Positions 26,315-38,600 of a stretch of 64,000 nucleotides of DNA are shown in pieces. Numbering within the stretch: position 1 is the first letter of the stretch; every line of letters begins with the position of its first letter. The position numbers and the translations under genes are program-made. Source of the DNA: Aphidius gifuensis (taxonomy: Eukaryota > Arthropoda > Insecta > Hymenoptera > Braconidae); NCBI RefSeq assembly GCF_014905175.1, contig NC_057791.1:3100001-3164000 (forward strand), written 5' to 3'. The notes under the pieces were generated by a model that saw only the letters and a list, made by a program, of their open reading frames with translations, did no database searches and was not told where the DNA came from.

Positions 26315-28400
26315 TATATATGTATATAGTTCTTTTGTTTTCTATTTGTAAAAAGAAAATCGATTGTTGGTGCGGATGGTGCAACCATGGTGACTCTCCG
26401 AAGTGAAACCCATGTTCACATTTATATTGTAGACTAGCTAGAATAATATACCGGAATCGCCAAGTTTTCTGGTTTTTTTACTCTTTTTTTTAGCTCAGCC
26501 GATTGCCCATTAACAATAGATGACTCAATTCATACGAGAGAACTCTGATGCTGTTTTCATCTTGTATATTTTCAAATTCTGTAGAGAAAATTTTTGCGGT
26601 TCCTACTATACACCAAATCCTCTTGCATATCAAGCTTTTTCTTTCCATTTTATTATTATCATTTTTATTTTTTTATACATTTATTTATTTACTTTTTCCT
26701 TTGTCAGATTTTTGTAATCTTTTAAAAGATTATAATGTAAAAAAATTGATTGAATAATTTAATATGATGGTGTATAAATAAAAATTAAAATTTGATTATA
26801 AAAAAAGTTTTTTCAAACCGAGGAAATAAATAGTATAGAGAAGTAGCACGTATGATCAAATCAACTTGACTGTTAAAATTCGTTTTCGTCTTTTTAAGTG
26901 AGTAGATAAAATACATACAGAAAGATAGAAGATATACCAAAAGCTGAAAGATACGACACACGGTTGACATAGCACGCCTCGTGGATTTCACGAAAGCAGA
27001 CCTAAAAGAAGTCAAGCTTTTGGATTGGATATAAAAAATAATAAAAAAAATAAAGCAAAGAAAAAAAAAAGTAAAATAATAATAATAAAAATGTGAAGAA
27101 GCTCTTGGTGAGTTCATAGAGAGATTTCACTTGGCTCCACAAGGGAAAAGTCGGACCAATAAGCCGGGCACAAGCGTAACCTGGATATTTTTTCGTCCCT
27201 TACGAGGTAAAAATTTTCCTATTTTTTTTATTTTTTATCCATTCAACATAGGAAGGATACAGAGACTACTTCTAAGTTCATGTTGAAGAAAAAAAAATAT
27301 ATATAAACTTTTAAAGAAAAAGCTTTATCGATTGGCTACATCTAACGAATACATGTATGTCTTGAAATATGAAAATAAGTTTCAAAATTTTGGAATGAAT
27401 ATTCTAAAAAATAATCTTGAAAGTAGAATATTTTTTTTTTTTTTTAACTTATGTATTACTATTTTATTTAAAAAAAAAAAAAAATTAAATATATATGTAT
27501 TTTTATGAATAGAAGAATAAATATAAAATTATGAAATTTTTTTTTTTTGAATAATATTAAATTATCAATTGCAAATAATCAGGTAAAAAATAACATATAT
27601 CTTTTGATTTATTTTTTATTCAGATATCTTTAAACTACCTCACGTCGCGAGACCCAATCGGAAGTGATTCACTCTGCAGTGTGAATACAAATGAGAAAAT
27701 GAAATAATAATAAAAAAATGACGTTAATAGTGTCTGGCTCACAGCTGTACAGCCATCACCAGTATTTGATATACAATCAAACAATTTTGTTTGAAAAAAA
27801 AAAAAAAAAATGAAAATCAATATCGATGATATTTTTTGTAATTAAAACACTTGTCAAAAAAAAAATAGGCTGATTTTCAAAGTGTTAGTTAATCGAAAAC
27901 TCTCAAATAATTTAATTAAAAATGAAATGTATAATAAAATTAATATTCTGTAATTACAATTTCAATTTGACATTTTATTGTGAAAGAATAAAAAATTAAA
28001 AAAATAAAAAACATAGTTAAAATGACACTGAAAAAAATTCTCATTCGCACTTCAGTAAATTCCACACTGTGATCGTTTGACAATCGATGGTAAAAAAAAA
28101 GGTCTAGAGTACACACACATACGACCAGACAAAAAAAAATATAAAAAATACCCAAGGGACGATCTAGGTAAATTTCACGGTATGTCTAAATTCACTACCT
28201 TTATTTCGCTTGGCAATAAAAAGAAGAAAAAAAAAAAGGATAAAAAACGATCTATGAAATTGACGAAAGAGATAAAAAAAACAAAAAGAAAATTAGATCG
28301 GTCGACGTTGAATAACCAATCAATCGTGAGAGCTGGCGGAACGGTGTTGACTCACTCAAAGAAATAGTCACGTAATTCAAAAGGCGAGAATAAATTCTTC
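26315..28400. other. spacer upstream of cuticle gene 2
   Basis: No gene is proved. A + strand stretch at about 27090-27207 is open for 39 codons and ends at a donor-like GAG/GTAAAA. A basic 96-codon + frame at 28077-28367 is Lys-rich from A runs, has no recognisable domain and overlaps the presumed promoter region of cuticle gene 2. Confidence 0.3.
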
Positions 28401-28408
28401 TATAAAAG
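28401..28408 (+). promoter_or_regulatory. TATA box of cuticle gene 2
   Basis: TATAAAAG lies 91 bases before the ATG at 28492. Transcription would start near 28432, around ACTAGTCAATCG. Confidence 0.7.
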
Positions 28409-28491
28409 TCCTGATTGAGCACATGACACTAGTCAATCGACATCAGCAAGTCGAAGAGAAAAATTCTTTTAATAATAATTCATATACAAAT

Positions 28492-29204
28492 ATGAAGGTA
28501 TATTTGATATAAAAATTTTCTATTTCAACTAATATTTTTAATTTAATTTTGTTGTATTTTATTTACTGTTTTATATGCGATGTATAATTTATATCATGTA
28601 CTTCAAAATTAATGTATATATATTTATGTATGTCGTGAAATGTCAGGTCTTTGTGATGTTAGTGGTTGGCTCATTAGCAGTCGTGTGGTGTAAAGCAGCT
28701 CCTCACAAAGCTCATTCCTTTCAACATTTTCATGGTCCTGTTGAGGGTGATGGTGTTGAAGAAACATGGAAAGACAAGCACGGTCACGAGGACGTTGACT
28801 ACAAAGCGCATCCAAAATATGAATTTTCATATGGTGTTAAGGATCATCATACCAAAGATTTTCATGGTCAAAAAGAGCACCGTGATGGTAAGTTTATTTT
28901 ATAATAAATTTAAACATGTTTTAATTGACATGAAAAATGATTTTAAAATTAATTTTAAAAGAAAAATGAAAAATTAAGTTGACATTGTTTATGATATTTT
29001 TTATTTTTAACTTGGTGGGATCGCTTTGATAAATTTTTTTAAGGCAAGGACGTAGCTGGGGAGTATACGCTTCATGAACCAGGGGGCAATGTCAGAACAG
29101 TCAAGTACCATGCGGACCATCATGGTGGTTTCCACGCTGTTGTACACAATTCCGGAGGAAACGACCACTCCGGAGGTACCTACGGTGGCCTCGGTCACAG
29201 TTAA
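28492..29204 (+). CDS. RR-2 cuticular protein, gene 2 of 3
   Basis: Chitin-binding cuticle protein, closest in layout to gene 1. Exons 28492-28497, 28647-28887 and 29044-29204 give 135 residues; introns are 149 and 156 bases. The first exon encodes only Met-Lys. Exon 2 continues the signal peptide (VFVMLVVGSLAVVWCKAA) and then FHGPVEGDG, the RR-2 entry HPKYEFSYGVKDHHTKDF and QKEHRDG. Exon 3 has EYTLHEPGGNVRTVKYHAD and FHAVVHNSGGNDH. Intron 2 is phase 1 directly after RDG, as in the other two. Exon 3 uses more G/C third positions than gene 1. The usual Thr-Gly-Asp of the RR-2 consensus is Thr-Lys-Asp here. Confidence 0.93.
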
Positions 29205-29356
29205 TAAATCACAAGTACTTGGCAACTGGTGCATGTGATAATCATTATTAATCGTTAAATTTAACGTTGACGTTAATATTTTCACGTCATTACTGTTGCA
29301 TTATATTCGTCAAAAAATTCTTAAAAAGTTATCATGTTAATATTATTTTTATCATA

Positions 29357-29362
29357 AATAAA
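29357..29362 (+). terminator. polyadenylation signal of cuticle gene 2
   Basis: AATAAA lies about 150 bases after the stop at 29202-29204. Another AATAAA overlaps the stop region at 29203-29208, too close to be the likely one. Confidence 0.45.
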
Positions 29363-32300
29363 ATAATGAAATATTTGTTGTTTTTTCTTCTTACAAATAA
29401 AAATAAATAATAATAAAAAATTGTTAATGTACCTGACCTTTTGACTTTATTTTATTTATTTAATCAAATTATTGTATTTACTTTGGATAATGAAAAAAAA
29501 ATATTTATCAAAGTTTGTAATTTTACTGTTGATAAAGAAAAAAGATGATGATGAAAAAAAAAAAGTATAATGAAATCAATCGGTCAAAGAGCCACATCAC
29601 TATTTACAGGTCATTTGCTCGAATGGGTCCGATAATGGTTCGCTCCTAGAACATATCGAATTATACGGTGCTTGAGTTTTCTTACTGAGGGGTTCATGTC
29701 TCCAAGGTCCTGACTAACGCATACAGAGAAAGACAATATTCCGATAAATAAAAAAAAAATCTAAAATCTATACCGCAATAAAATAAAATGAAATAAAGTA
29801 ATATCAATATGTATTAAAAAGAGCAAAATATTTCTTCGTTAGGAATTTTTTTAACGCTTCACAACGACTTAGAAGCCTTTAAAACAACTTTGCATTTTTT
29901 TATCCTGGGTTTTTTCTTTTTAATTAAGTAAAAAAAATAAACCTAAAAATCAATCAACTTGATTTTAATAGTGAATTTTAAAATAGATTTAGTAAAATAT
30001 GAAAATTACTGAAAGCCACGAGGCGAATAAACAAGTTGCCTAGACAAAGTTAATTTGCTTGAGGTTAAATCAATTTTGGATAATTAGCGGTCGATGTGAC
30101 TCAGTCTGATCAAACAGTCATATCAGAATGAAACATAGTTTATCTCTCTCAATAATCCAATATTGTTACGAAGCATCATTGAGCATACACACATGAAAAT
30201 TCTCCAATTTCTCAAAGCCCATATTTTCAAATAAAAAAAAAAAAACAAAAACAAACAAACCAAAAAAAATATAAATCTATCAATAAAAAAATGAAAAATA
30301 AATAAAAACTCTCAATTTAATATAAATAATAAAAAAACAATAAATAGAGTGAGCTTTTTAAAAAAAAACTTTTTTTTTTTCAATTGAATTGAACTCGTTT
30401 GAACAATATACTTTACATTTCATCAATTTTATCGTGTAAATTAAATTTTCAACAATGCCTGATGGTATTTTCAATCAAGCATCATTGAATTGATAATGCT
30501 CATAGAATATATTCGAATTTTATATATATAAAATAAAAATATATATAATATATAAAAAAGATATAAAGAAAATTGTATTTTGTTGGATATATGTATAATA
30601 AAAACGATAGCATTTGTTCAATATCAACAGGTCTATGGGGAAGACGACGACGACGACGAAAACGTCAACGTTCTTGTACAAACCAAGTGAGAGAATAAAT
30701 TGAAAAAATAAAAGAGAGAAAAAGAAATACTCTTAGAGTTGAATCTATGACTGTGACTTCAAGTGAGTGAAAGCATTGTACGCTTGGGTGAGCGTGTCAA
30801 GTGCAAGTGATTCTTGAACCTCAATCTAACAGATGCATATGTATTTATAAAACAAAACAATTACATGTTTTGATTGTTTTGTATAAATAATGGTGATTGA
30901 TGATATACAGGAAATAAACGATATAATACAACACACGTATTATTTCATTAAAAAAAATTAATAAATACCTTCAAGAATAAAAAAGAAAAACAAATAGGAA
31001 ATAATAATTATTATTATTATAATATGCACTATTAATATTGCATCCTTATAATTTCTATTTGAATAAATTTAACGGTTTTATTGTTTCATAATTAATTGGT
31101 TAAACTGTTAATGCAATTAAATATTTATAAAGAAAAATATCTAGCTAAATGAATACGGTTGAGGAAGAGATTTAATCGTGTGCTTTTTTTACTTTGACAG
31201 ACGTTGATGTAGAGCAGAGAGGCTAATTAAACACTATATATATATTTCGAAAAAAAAAAGATGGATTGATTCACGTTTGGGGTGGGTTATTTGAGAATTT
31301 ACCCTCACAATGAACTACACCTTTTCGTGTCCAGTTCAACATGAGAGTTGTATCTTTTTTCCGGTCATTCGGTATATTTTCATTTTTTATTTTGGCATTG
31401 GTGTTCATTTTATTACCATTTTCTCAATTAGCACAAAACACGAAAAGATATAAATCTTAAAATACTCATAAATTACTATTTTTTTTTCCTATATTATTTT
31501 AAATTCATATATGAAAACGAAAAAAAAATTAATTCAAGATAATAAAAAGAAATAGAAAATAACCATGACTATGATAATTTTTAATTTTTGCATTATTAAT
31601 ATAATATTAATAATTTTTCCTATGTGTTTATTACCATGAAAACTAGAAAAAAAAAAAAAAAGTGAAATTATCAAAATACGTTTCTTATTATTATGATTTT
31701 TTTAATTTGTTTAAATCTTGTGTGCACGTTTGTAGAAAAAAAAAAAAGGATATATATTTATTTATTTTTGTTATATATTCAAAAGCCAAACCCAAGAGTT
31801 TGTAGAGTCGGAAACGTGACGGTATTCAAGTGTCAGCTTGTCATCATATTCTTATATACATAACGTTCATATATAGATGTAAAAAAAAAAAATATTCATA
31901 CCTGTATTTTATGCAGAAGAAGAAAAAAAGCATATATCCAATTTAGCTGTCTGGTTCTGTATTTTATTTTAGCCAGGCATCATATAATGTCCAAAATATA
32001 ACGCGTGCAGAAAAATTAAATTTTCGGTGAGAATTTTAATCGACATCGTGATTATTCAGTTGGGTAGTACATGTAGCTCTGAAACACAAGAGAAAGAAAA
32101 TTAAAAAAAAATTAAATTGAAGAGAGAGAGAGATGCGGAAGAGCTTGTGAAGTGGTGCACGTATTTCCGTTTTTTTTTTTTTAATTTTTTTATTTCCACA
32201 TGGCTGAATTAATAAGAAAAAAGTAAATTAAATAACGACATATGTACAAATTGCATATATTCTAGAGAGATGCAAAAGGTTGCTGATGGAATTTTTGTTT

Positions 32301-33963
32301 TTTTTTTTTTATTTAAATTTTACTTTTTATAGTTTAATTTATGGTTTATTTTATTTTTTTTGATTTGATAATAATTTTTTTTTTAAATGTCGTTTACTAA
32401 ATAAAGTAATGAAAAATATTAATGATGTCTCATCACTTTCCTGTACAATAAACATACTTTCCATATAGCCGATAAGTTATGCATGTGTGCATGCGTGACC
32501 ATTAAAAATTTACGCGTTTACCTTCATTTTTAACTGCACACAAATAAAATAAATCCAAATTTATATAAATTTTCCATTTTTTTAATCGAATTTTACATCG
32601 TTGGATTATAAAACAAATACAATGATGATATGATCTTAATTTTTTTGTGTAAAAAAATTTAAAGGAAAGAAAAAAAAAATACATTTTATATGTACTTGAA
32701 GATTTTCGATAAACTTTCTCAACTCATTTTACGCAGTTGGAATAATTTTATAATTTTAATGTAAAAGATAATATACACTCTTTTGTATAAATATTCAATT
32801 TAATTTTAAGAATATTAAAAGACTATCAGAGCAATATAAAGTATTTCCGTATAAGACATATGGTTTGGAAAAAAAAAATTACAAATTTAAACAAGATGAT
32901 TTTTAATAGTCGTGAAAGCTGAACTTTCTGCAGATAGTGCAATATTTAATTTTTTTTTTTTATAATTTTATTAACCACAAAAGAGAGAAAATAATGTTTG
33001 AGTTATAAAAACAAGAAGGCATCTGATAATTATCATAAGACAAAACGAGAATATCAAATGAAAAAAAAAAAAGAAAAAAAAATGTGTCGTGAAAATTATA
33101 GGCGAGACACATTGGTGCGGCTGCAAAGACATTGGTGCGACAAAGGTTTGGGGTAGATAAAAAAATAAAAAAAAAAAAAGCTCTAGTATTTGGAAAAGCA
33201 CGTCGCGAGTTATCAACTACCCTAGATGCACTCTTGCGCGTTGTTTTATGATTTTATGATGGTATGGAGCTTAGCCATTTCACGCGTCGAGAGTCAACAT
33301 TTTTCTATCTCGACTCGCCTCGTCGTCGCCACTTGCGCATAAATATACATGCATTTTTTATACATACATTCATGTATATTATTCAATTTATTATAAAAAG
33401 TATATATGTAAATTTTTTTATTTAAATGATCGATAATAAAAATGGTCAGAGGGTCTTGAAATTGTGTTACTTTTTTTTTTCATTTTTCAATATAAAATCG
33501 GTTTTATTAATATCCATTTTACTAGATAATTCGAAAAAGGGAAAAAAATTTAAACTCATTCACACGAAAGACTCATTTTCCTTGAAAAAAAAAACAACTA
33601 AAAACAAAAAGATATATATTTTTTTTTATTTATTATGCTTGTAACTTTTAATAGTTTTAAGATGGAAATTTTATTTAATGGTTTTTTTAATTTTTTGTAA
33701 CAGATAACTAATTGAACAAAACACAAGTCACGAAAGAAATGCAAACCTCATCAATGAATAACAAAAATCAATGAAGAAAATAAAAGAAAAAAAAACGATG
33801 CATCTAATTTACAGGTGTGAAAACATACACATCAACACTTTTTCCTCTCTCTTTTTCAATACGGAAAACAAGTATAATAGAATTTACACATTAAAAATAC
33901 GTATTTATATACAAGTACGTGATATTATATACGTGAATAAATATTTTTAGTTTGTGTAGTTGG
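29363..33963. other. intergenic stretch between cuticle genes 2 and 3
   Basis: No gene supported. It holds a (GAC)n/(ACG)n run at about 30640-30660. A 47-codon hydrophobic + frame starts at 31311 (MNYTFSCPVQHESCIFF). A distinctly GC-richer island lies at 33180-33350, CpG-containing on both strands, and could be a regulatory element 0.6 kb upstream of gene 3. Confidence 0.4.
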
Positions 33964-33970
33964 TATAAAA
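33964..33970 (+). promoter_or_regulatory. TATA box of cuticle gene 3
   Basis: TATAAAA lies 71 bases before the ATG at 34035. The likely start region near 33993 contains GCAGTTTC, close to the arthropod initiator. Confidence 0.7.
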
Positions 33971-34034
33971 ACGAAAGATTCACGCATGAAAGTTGCAGTT
34001 TCTACTCGACCACCTCAATAATAAAACTATAAAG

Positions 34035-35319
34035 ATGATTCTCAAGGTACATTATATTTCAATAATTGTTTTATTTTTTTTTAATGTGATAAAAGTGTAG
34101 ATTAATTTTTTTCAAGTGTAATATATATTTTTTTTTTAAATCAAATGCTTGATGGATTTTCAAGAAATTAAAAGAGAAATAATAAAAAAATAATAAAAAA
34201 AAATATATATATTTTTAATTTTGGGTATGTGCAGTATAAAGGGTTTTACAGATCCTTTGTGCAATTGAATTCAAACACTAAAATGTTGGAGGAATTGAGT
34301 AAATGAAAGAAATAAAAAATTTTTTAAAAACAGTACAAAAAATAAAAATAAAAAAAAATAGGTATAGTATATGGATAAAACAAAAATAAAAATCGATTTT
34401 ACCAGGCAACGAATGAGTAATTAAAATTGGGTGAACCTGAAAATTGAGAAACGTTTTTTGAATGTAAATTGTGTTATAAAAACCGATAAATCGTATTATC
34501 GTCTATTTTTATTTTTGTTGTTATTATTACTATTTTTTTTATTTCAATTATCTTCATTAGACGAGTATTAATTTATTATTAAAAATTTAATATAGCAATG
34601 TATTCATTTAAAAAATAAAAACAACCTTTTATAGTTGATATACACAACAACGTTGGTGCTGGTGTTGACAAATTTATCATCATCTGGAATAGTGACTTAT
34701 CAGCCATCTCAAGAGGATAATTATCATGACAGTCATCATGCATCAGTGGCAAGTTCTTTTATGAATTTTCATGGACCAGTTGAGGGACCTCAATACGAAG
34801 TGAAAGTACCATATGTAATTCCACATCACAATGAACATAATGGTCTACATAGCCAAGAAGAGGATGATGAACATCCAACTCATGGATATACATTAGATTA
34901 TTTTGGTCATCCAAAATATGAATTTTCCTATGGCGTTGAGGATCATCATACTGGTGATTTTCATCAACAAAAAGAAATACGAGATGGTGAGTAAATTGAA
35001 TTTACTTAATTAAATTAATTGCTTCATATGATTTAAAATAATTTTTGTTTTAGGTGATAGTGTTGCAGGATCATACAGTGTCAAAGAACCAGGTGGTACT
35101 ATTCGAACAGTAACATACAAAGCTGATAAAGATGGCTTTCATGCTGTTGTTCATACATCAGGAAAAAATGATCATTCTGGTGCAACATATACGTCACATA
35201 ATCAAGCACCAATTCATCAACATCAATCAGAATTAAAACTTCAAGATAATGAAGAACAACAAGAAGAACAACAACAAGAAAATCATTATCAATATTCAAC
35301 TCATGAAGAATATGAGTAA
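34035..35319 (+). CDS. RR-2 cuticular protein with acidic insert and Gln/Glu tail, gene 3 of 3
   Basis: Exons 34035-34046, 34635-34986 and 35054-35319 give 209 residues, much longer than genes 1 and 2; introns are 588 and 67 bases. The signal peptide begins MILK and continues LIYTTTLVLVLT. FHGPVEGPQYEV is shared with gene 1. Between it and the RR-2 entry (HPKYEFSYGVEDHHTGDF) sits an extra His/Glu/Asp-rich stretch with HNEHNGLHSQEEDDEHPTHG. After the core (SYSVKEPGG, FHAVVHTSGKNDHSG) the chain runs on about 45 residues in a Gln/Glu/His-rich tail ending HEEYE. Intron 2 is phase 1 after RDG. RR-2 identity is firm; the effect of the added charged segments is unknown. Confidence 0.92.
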
Positions 35320-35628
35320 AAGTAACTTAGTATAAGATTAAAAAATAATTTAATTACCTGCCAATTTTTCTGTACCTGGATGTTACAGCATTTTAATTGT
35401 TTATAGTTTTTATTGATTGTGCCTGCAGCTAATTTTTTTTACATCATTCATTATTTTATGTACCAAAGTATCCTCCTATCTGCAAAAACAAATTTGTTTT
35501 TTTTTTTTTTTCAACTATTCATTTATATTAGAATAATTAATTGTTATATTTGCTTTGTATATTTTTTTTTGTGTTATTATTTTTATAATTTCAATTGAAA
35601 AAATATTTGTTTAAGCTTTTTTATTAAA

Positions 35629-35634
35629 AATAAA
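35629..35634 (+). terminator. polyadenylation signal of cuticle gene 3
   Basis: AATAAA lies about 310 bases after the stop codon, following a T-rich 3' UTR. Confidence 0.5.
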
Positions 35635-38600
35635 ATACCTATTAATATTTTGTGATGAAGCAAATGAAAATCCATACTAACGATACTATTTTTTATTTTT
35701 TCGATTGTTTTTTTTCTTGTTCTTCTTCTTCTTCAGTTTAACAAATTGTCGAGGCAATGGCAAACTACCTGTCAACATAATAAACAATTCTATTTAATAA
35801 ATATTATAATTTTGAATATTGTTTACATGTTGGATATATACAAATGACATGATATGTTTGCATGTTGTACGATTAATTTTCAACCCTATAACTAATTGAC
35901 CCAATTGATATCTGTTCAACTGTTATACGGGATCATCAATCAACGTGTTAACCATGTATCGTGTTTTGTATATCATGTATCATGACATCATGATTACGAA
36001 TATATATATTGGTAATATAATATTGAAAGGCCAACATACAAATCTAAGATATATTCTCGGAGACTAAGATCAAGTTGATGAACCATATCCAATTAATACT
36101 AAAACTTACTTCTAAGTCAATTATTATCATCATTATTAAGTAAGATAAAAAAATTATTTATGTCAATTAAAAACGATGGTAAAATATGAAAATTAGAAAA
36201 TTGAAAAATGTGTTAATTAACATGAAAATTGATTTTAAATTAAATAATATATCAATAGCAAATGTATTGACCTACATACTTGGCGACAAATAAATTTAAT
36301 TTATTATCATGTTATTTATTTATTTTACCATTATTGTTATTGTTGTTGTTGTTGTTTTTCTTTTTTTTTGAGATTTACAATGCACAGTGGGTTTATGGGT
36401 TAACATTTAATGAACTGTAAAGTTGTTACAGTTTATTCAGTGCGTCACGATAATCAATAGCTTTTGTTGGATTTAAATAGATAATTGATGCCTATGGAAA
36501 CTTGTAAATTTTGTAGTCAAGTGAGAAACATTTACTCCCAGTAGACTCATTAAACATACTGAATAGAAAGAAAAAAAAATCGAAAAATTGATGATAGTGA
36601 CAATTTGCCAATTGCAAATTATTCATTTTTTAAATATATTTATATGTAATTTGTTAAAAAAAAAAATTAATTGATATTTAAAATACGATGAATTAATTAT
36701 TTTATTGATTTTTAAAATAATCTACTTTTTTTGTAATATAATTTTTGTAACTCGTTTTCAATTTTATACTCAATTTAGTAGTTATTATTTTTTTCTATTT
36801 GATTAAACAAAGTGGATTATTCAAAATATTGTAATATTATTTTCGATTTATAATTGAAATAAATTTACATGACAAATTGTACTTTTTAAATTTATTAGAC
36901 AAATATATTTTTTATATTTAAAATTCCATTGTAAGAGTCGAACAAACATGCTTAAATTTATTTTTAATCGGTGAGTCAATGAATTATAACTTTTAATTAA
37001 CCTGAATAACGTATTTGCAATTACAAACCGACGACGAGTTAATGGTTCAGCACGCGTTAATATTTAGTTTCTTCGTTTTTTTTTTTTTAAAGCAATTTCC
37101 ATGTTTGAACTATTATAAAAAGAATCTAGTAACATATAAAAAAACTCAAACTGTAAATTTGATAAGATGAATACAAAAAAAGATTTAAAAAAAATCTAAA
37201 AACGTCAAACAAAATAAAGTAGATAGGGTGAAAAATAAAGTAAGGGTGACAGTTGGACAACTAAAAGAAAGAGATGCAACTGAATTTCAAGTAAATGGAA
37301 ACGAGAAAATTGGGAGAAAAGAAAATAAATTATATATATATATTTAAAGATATAGAGTTTTGGACGAAAAGTTTATTTACCCTCTTCTCTTGGCCAAAAA
37401 GTATTTAAAAGAAAAAAAAAAAAAAAAAAAAGTAAATTAAGAATAAAGTTGCAATATACTTTGCGCAAAGTGCATTGTTCATCAGCTTTAAATTAATTTG
37501 CCAAATTGTGTACTTTTACAGCTGCAATATTATTTTTTTAAATTTTATTATTTATTCAGAGATTAATAGATAATTAACTTTTCAAAATATTCAAAAAAAG
37601 TGTCATCTATTTGTCAAAAAAAAAAAAAACAAATTAATAAATAAAAAATTGACAATTTGGCAACGCGAAAAATAGCCACTTAAGATGTGTAATCAACGAC
37701 CTAGATTTACCACACAGGTCACCAAGTCTAAAAAGTATTGATTCAACTTGACTTTTAAACTGAGCCTCAACTCTCAGTGCCAACTGTCTACAGAAAAAAA
37801 AAATGTTTTATTCCCTTTTTTAAATTATTATTATTATTTATTTTTTGCTTGCCACTCAGCCCTTTTCTCTTTGATTATTTCATTTTTTTAAATTAAACGT
37901 GCCAACCTTTTTTAATTTGATTATTTTCGTTCTTTTATACCCGAGAATTTTTTTGAGTTAATTTTTTTTTTTTTTCTGTTGGTTTTTAAATTCATATTTA
38001 CGCACTTTTTAAATTTTATTGAGCTTTTAAAAGAAATTTTCTCTTAGCTTTAACAATATGTCACTTGAAAAAATTTTATTTACATTTATTATTTTTTTTT
38101 TAACAGTATATTCTAAAAAATGATTTTGTTATTTATTTTTGATATTGCTATCAGTGCTATATACATTATTGGCATTGATAGAAAACCTTTTAACTAAAAA
38201 TGATATTCCCATGATGTTTGAGGTGACTTTGAGGTATTGAAGTACTTAGAAAAGTATATCGATCGTGCTTTGTCACAGTGTACAAACTAAAAGACATGTG
38301 TCATTGTACAGAAATATCAATATCACATCTAACATCAAATGTACTTCAAGTATTTTTGAATGCACTTTTTTTATTGCAATTCTAAAAATTTCAATAGGAT
38401 ATTTATTAAATGTATTGGTTTACTAGTATAATATTTTTTTATATAAAATAAAACTGTCCATACCAATTATTTACCATTATATGAGTTGACAAAAATTGAA
38501 AATAACAACAAATGAAAATAATGCAAATTAACATGCTCACGTTACTAAAATTTATTAAAGCATAAATTACTTAAAATTTATCTTTTTTTTTGACAACTAT

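Noticed and set aside
26785..27117. 110-codon hydrophobic - strand frame
   Set aside because: Composition is dominated by T/A-run codons. The GC-richer right end fits an open + strand segment as well. No family signature.
28077..28367. 96-codon Lys-rich + frame upstream of cuticle gene 2
   Set aside because: Driven by A runs, has no domain, and overlaps the promoter region of the cuticle gene.
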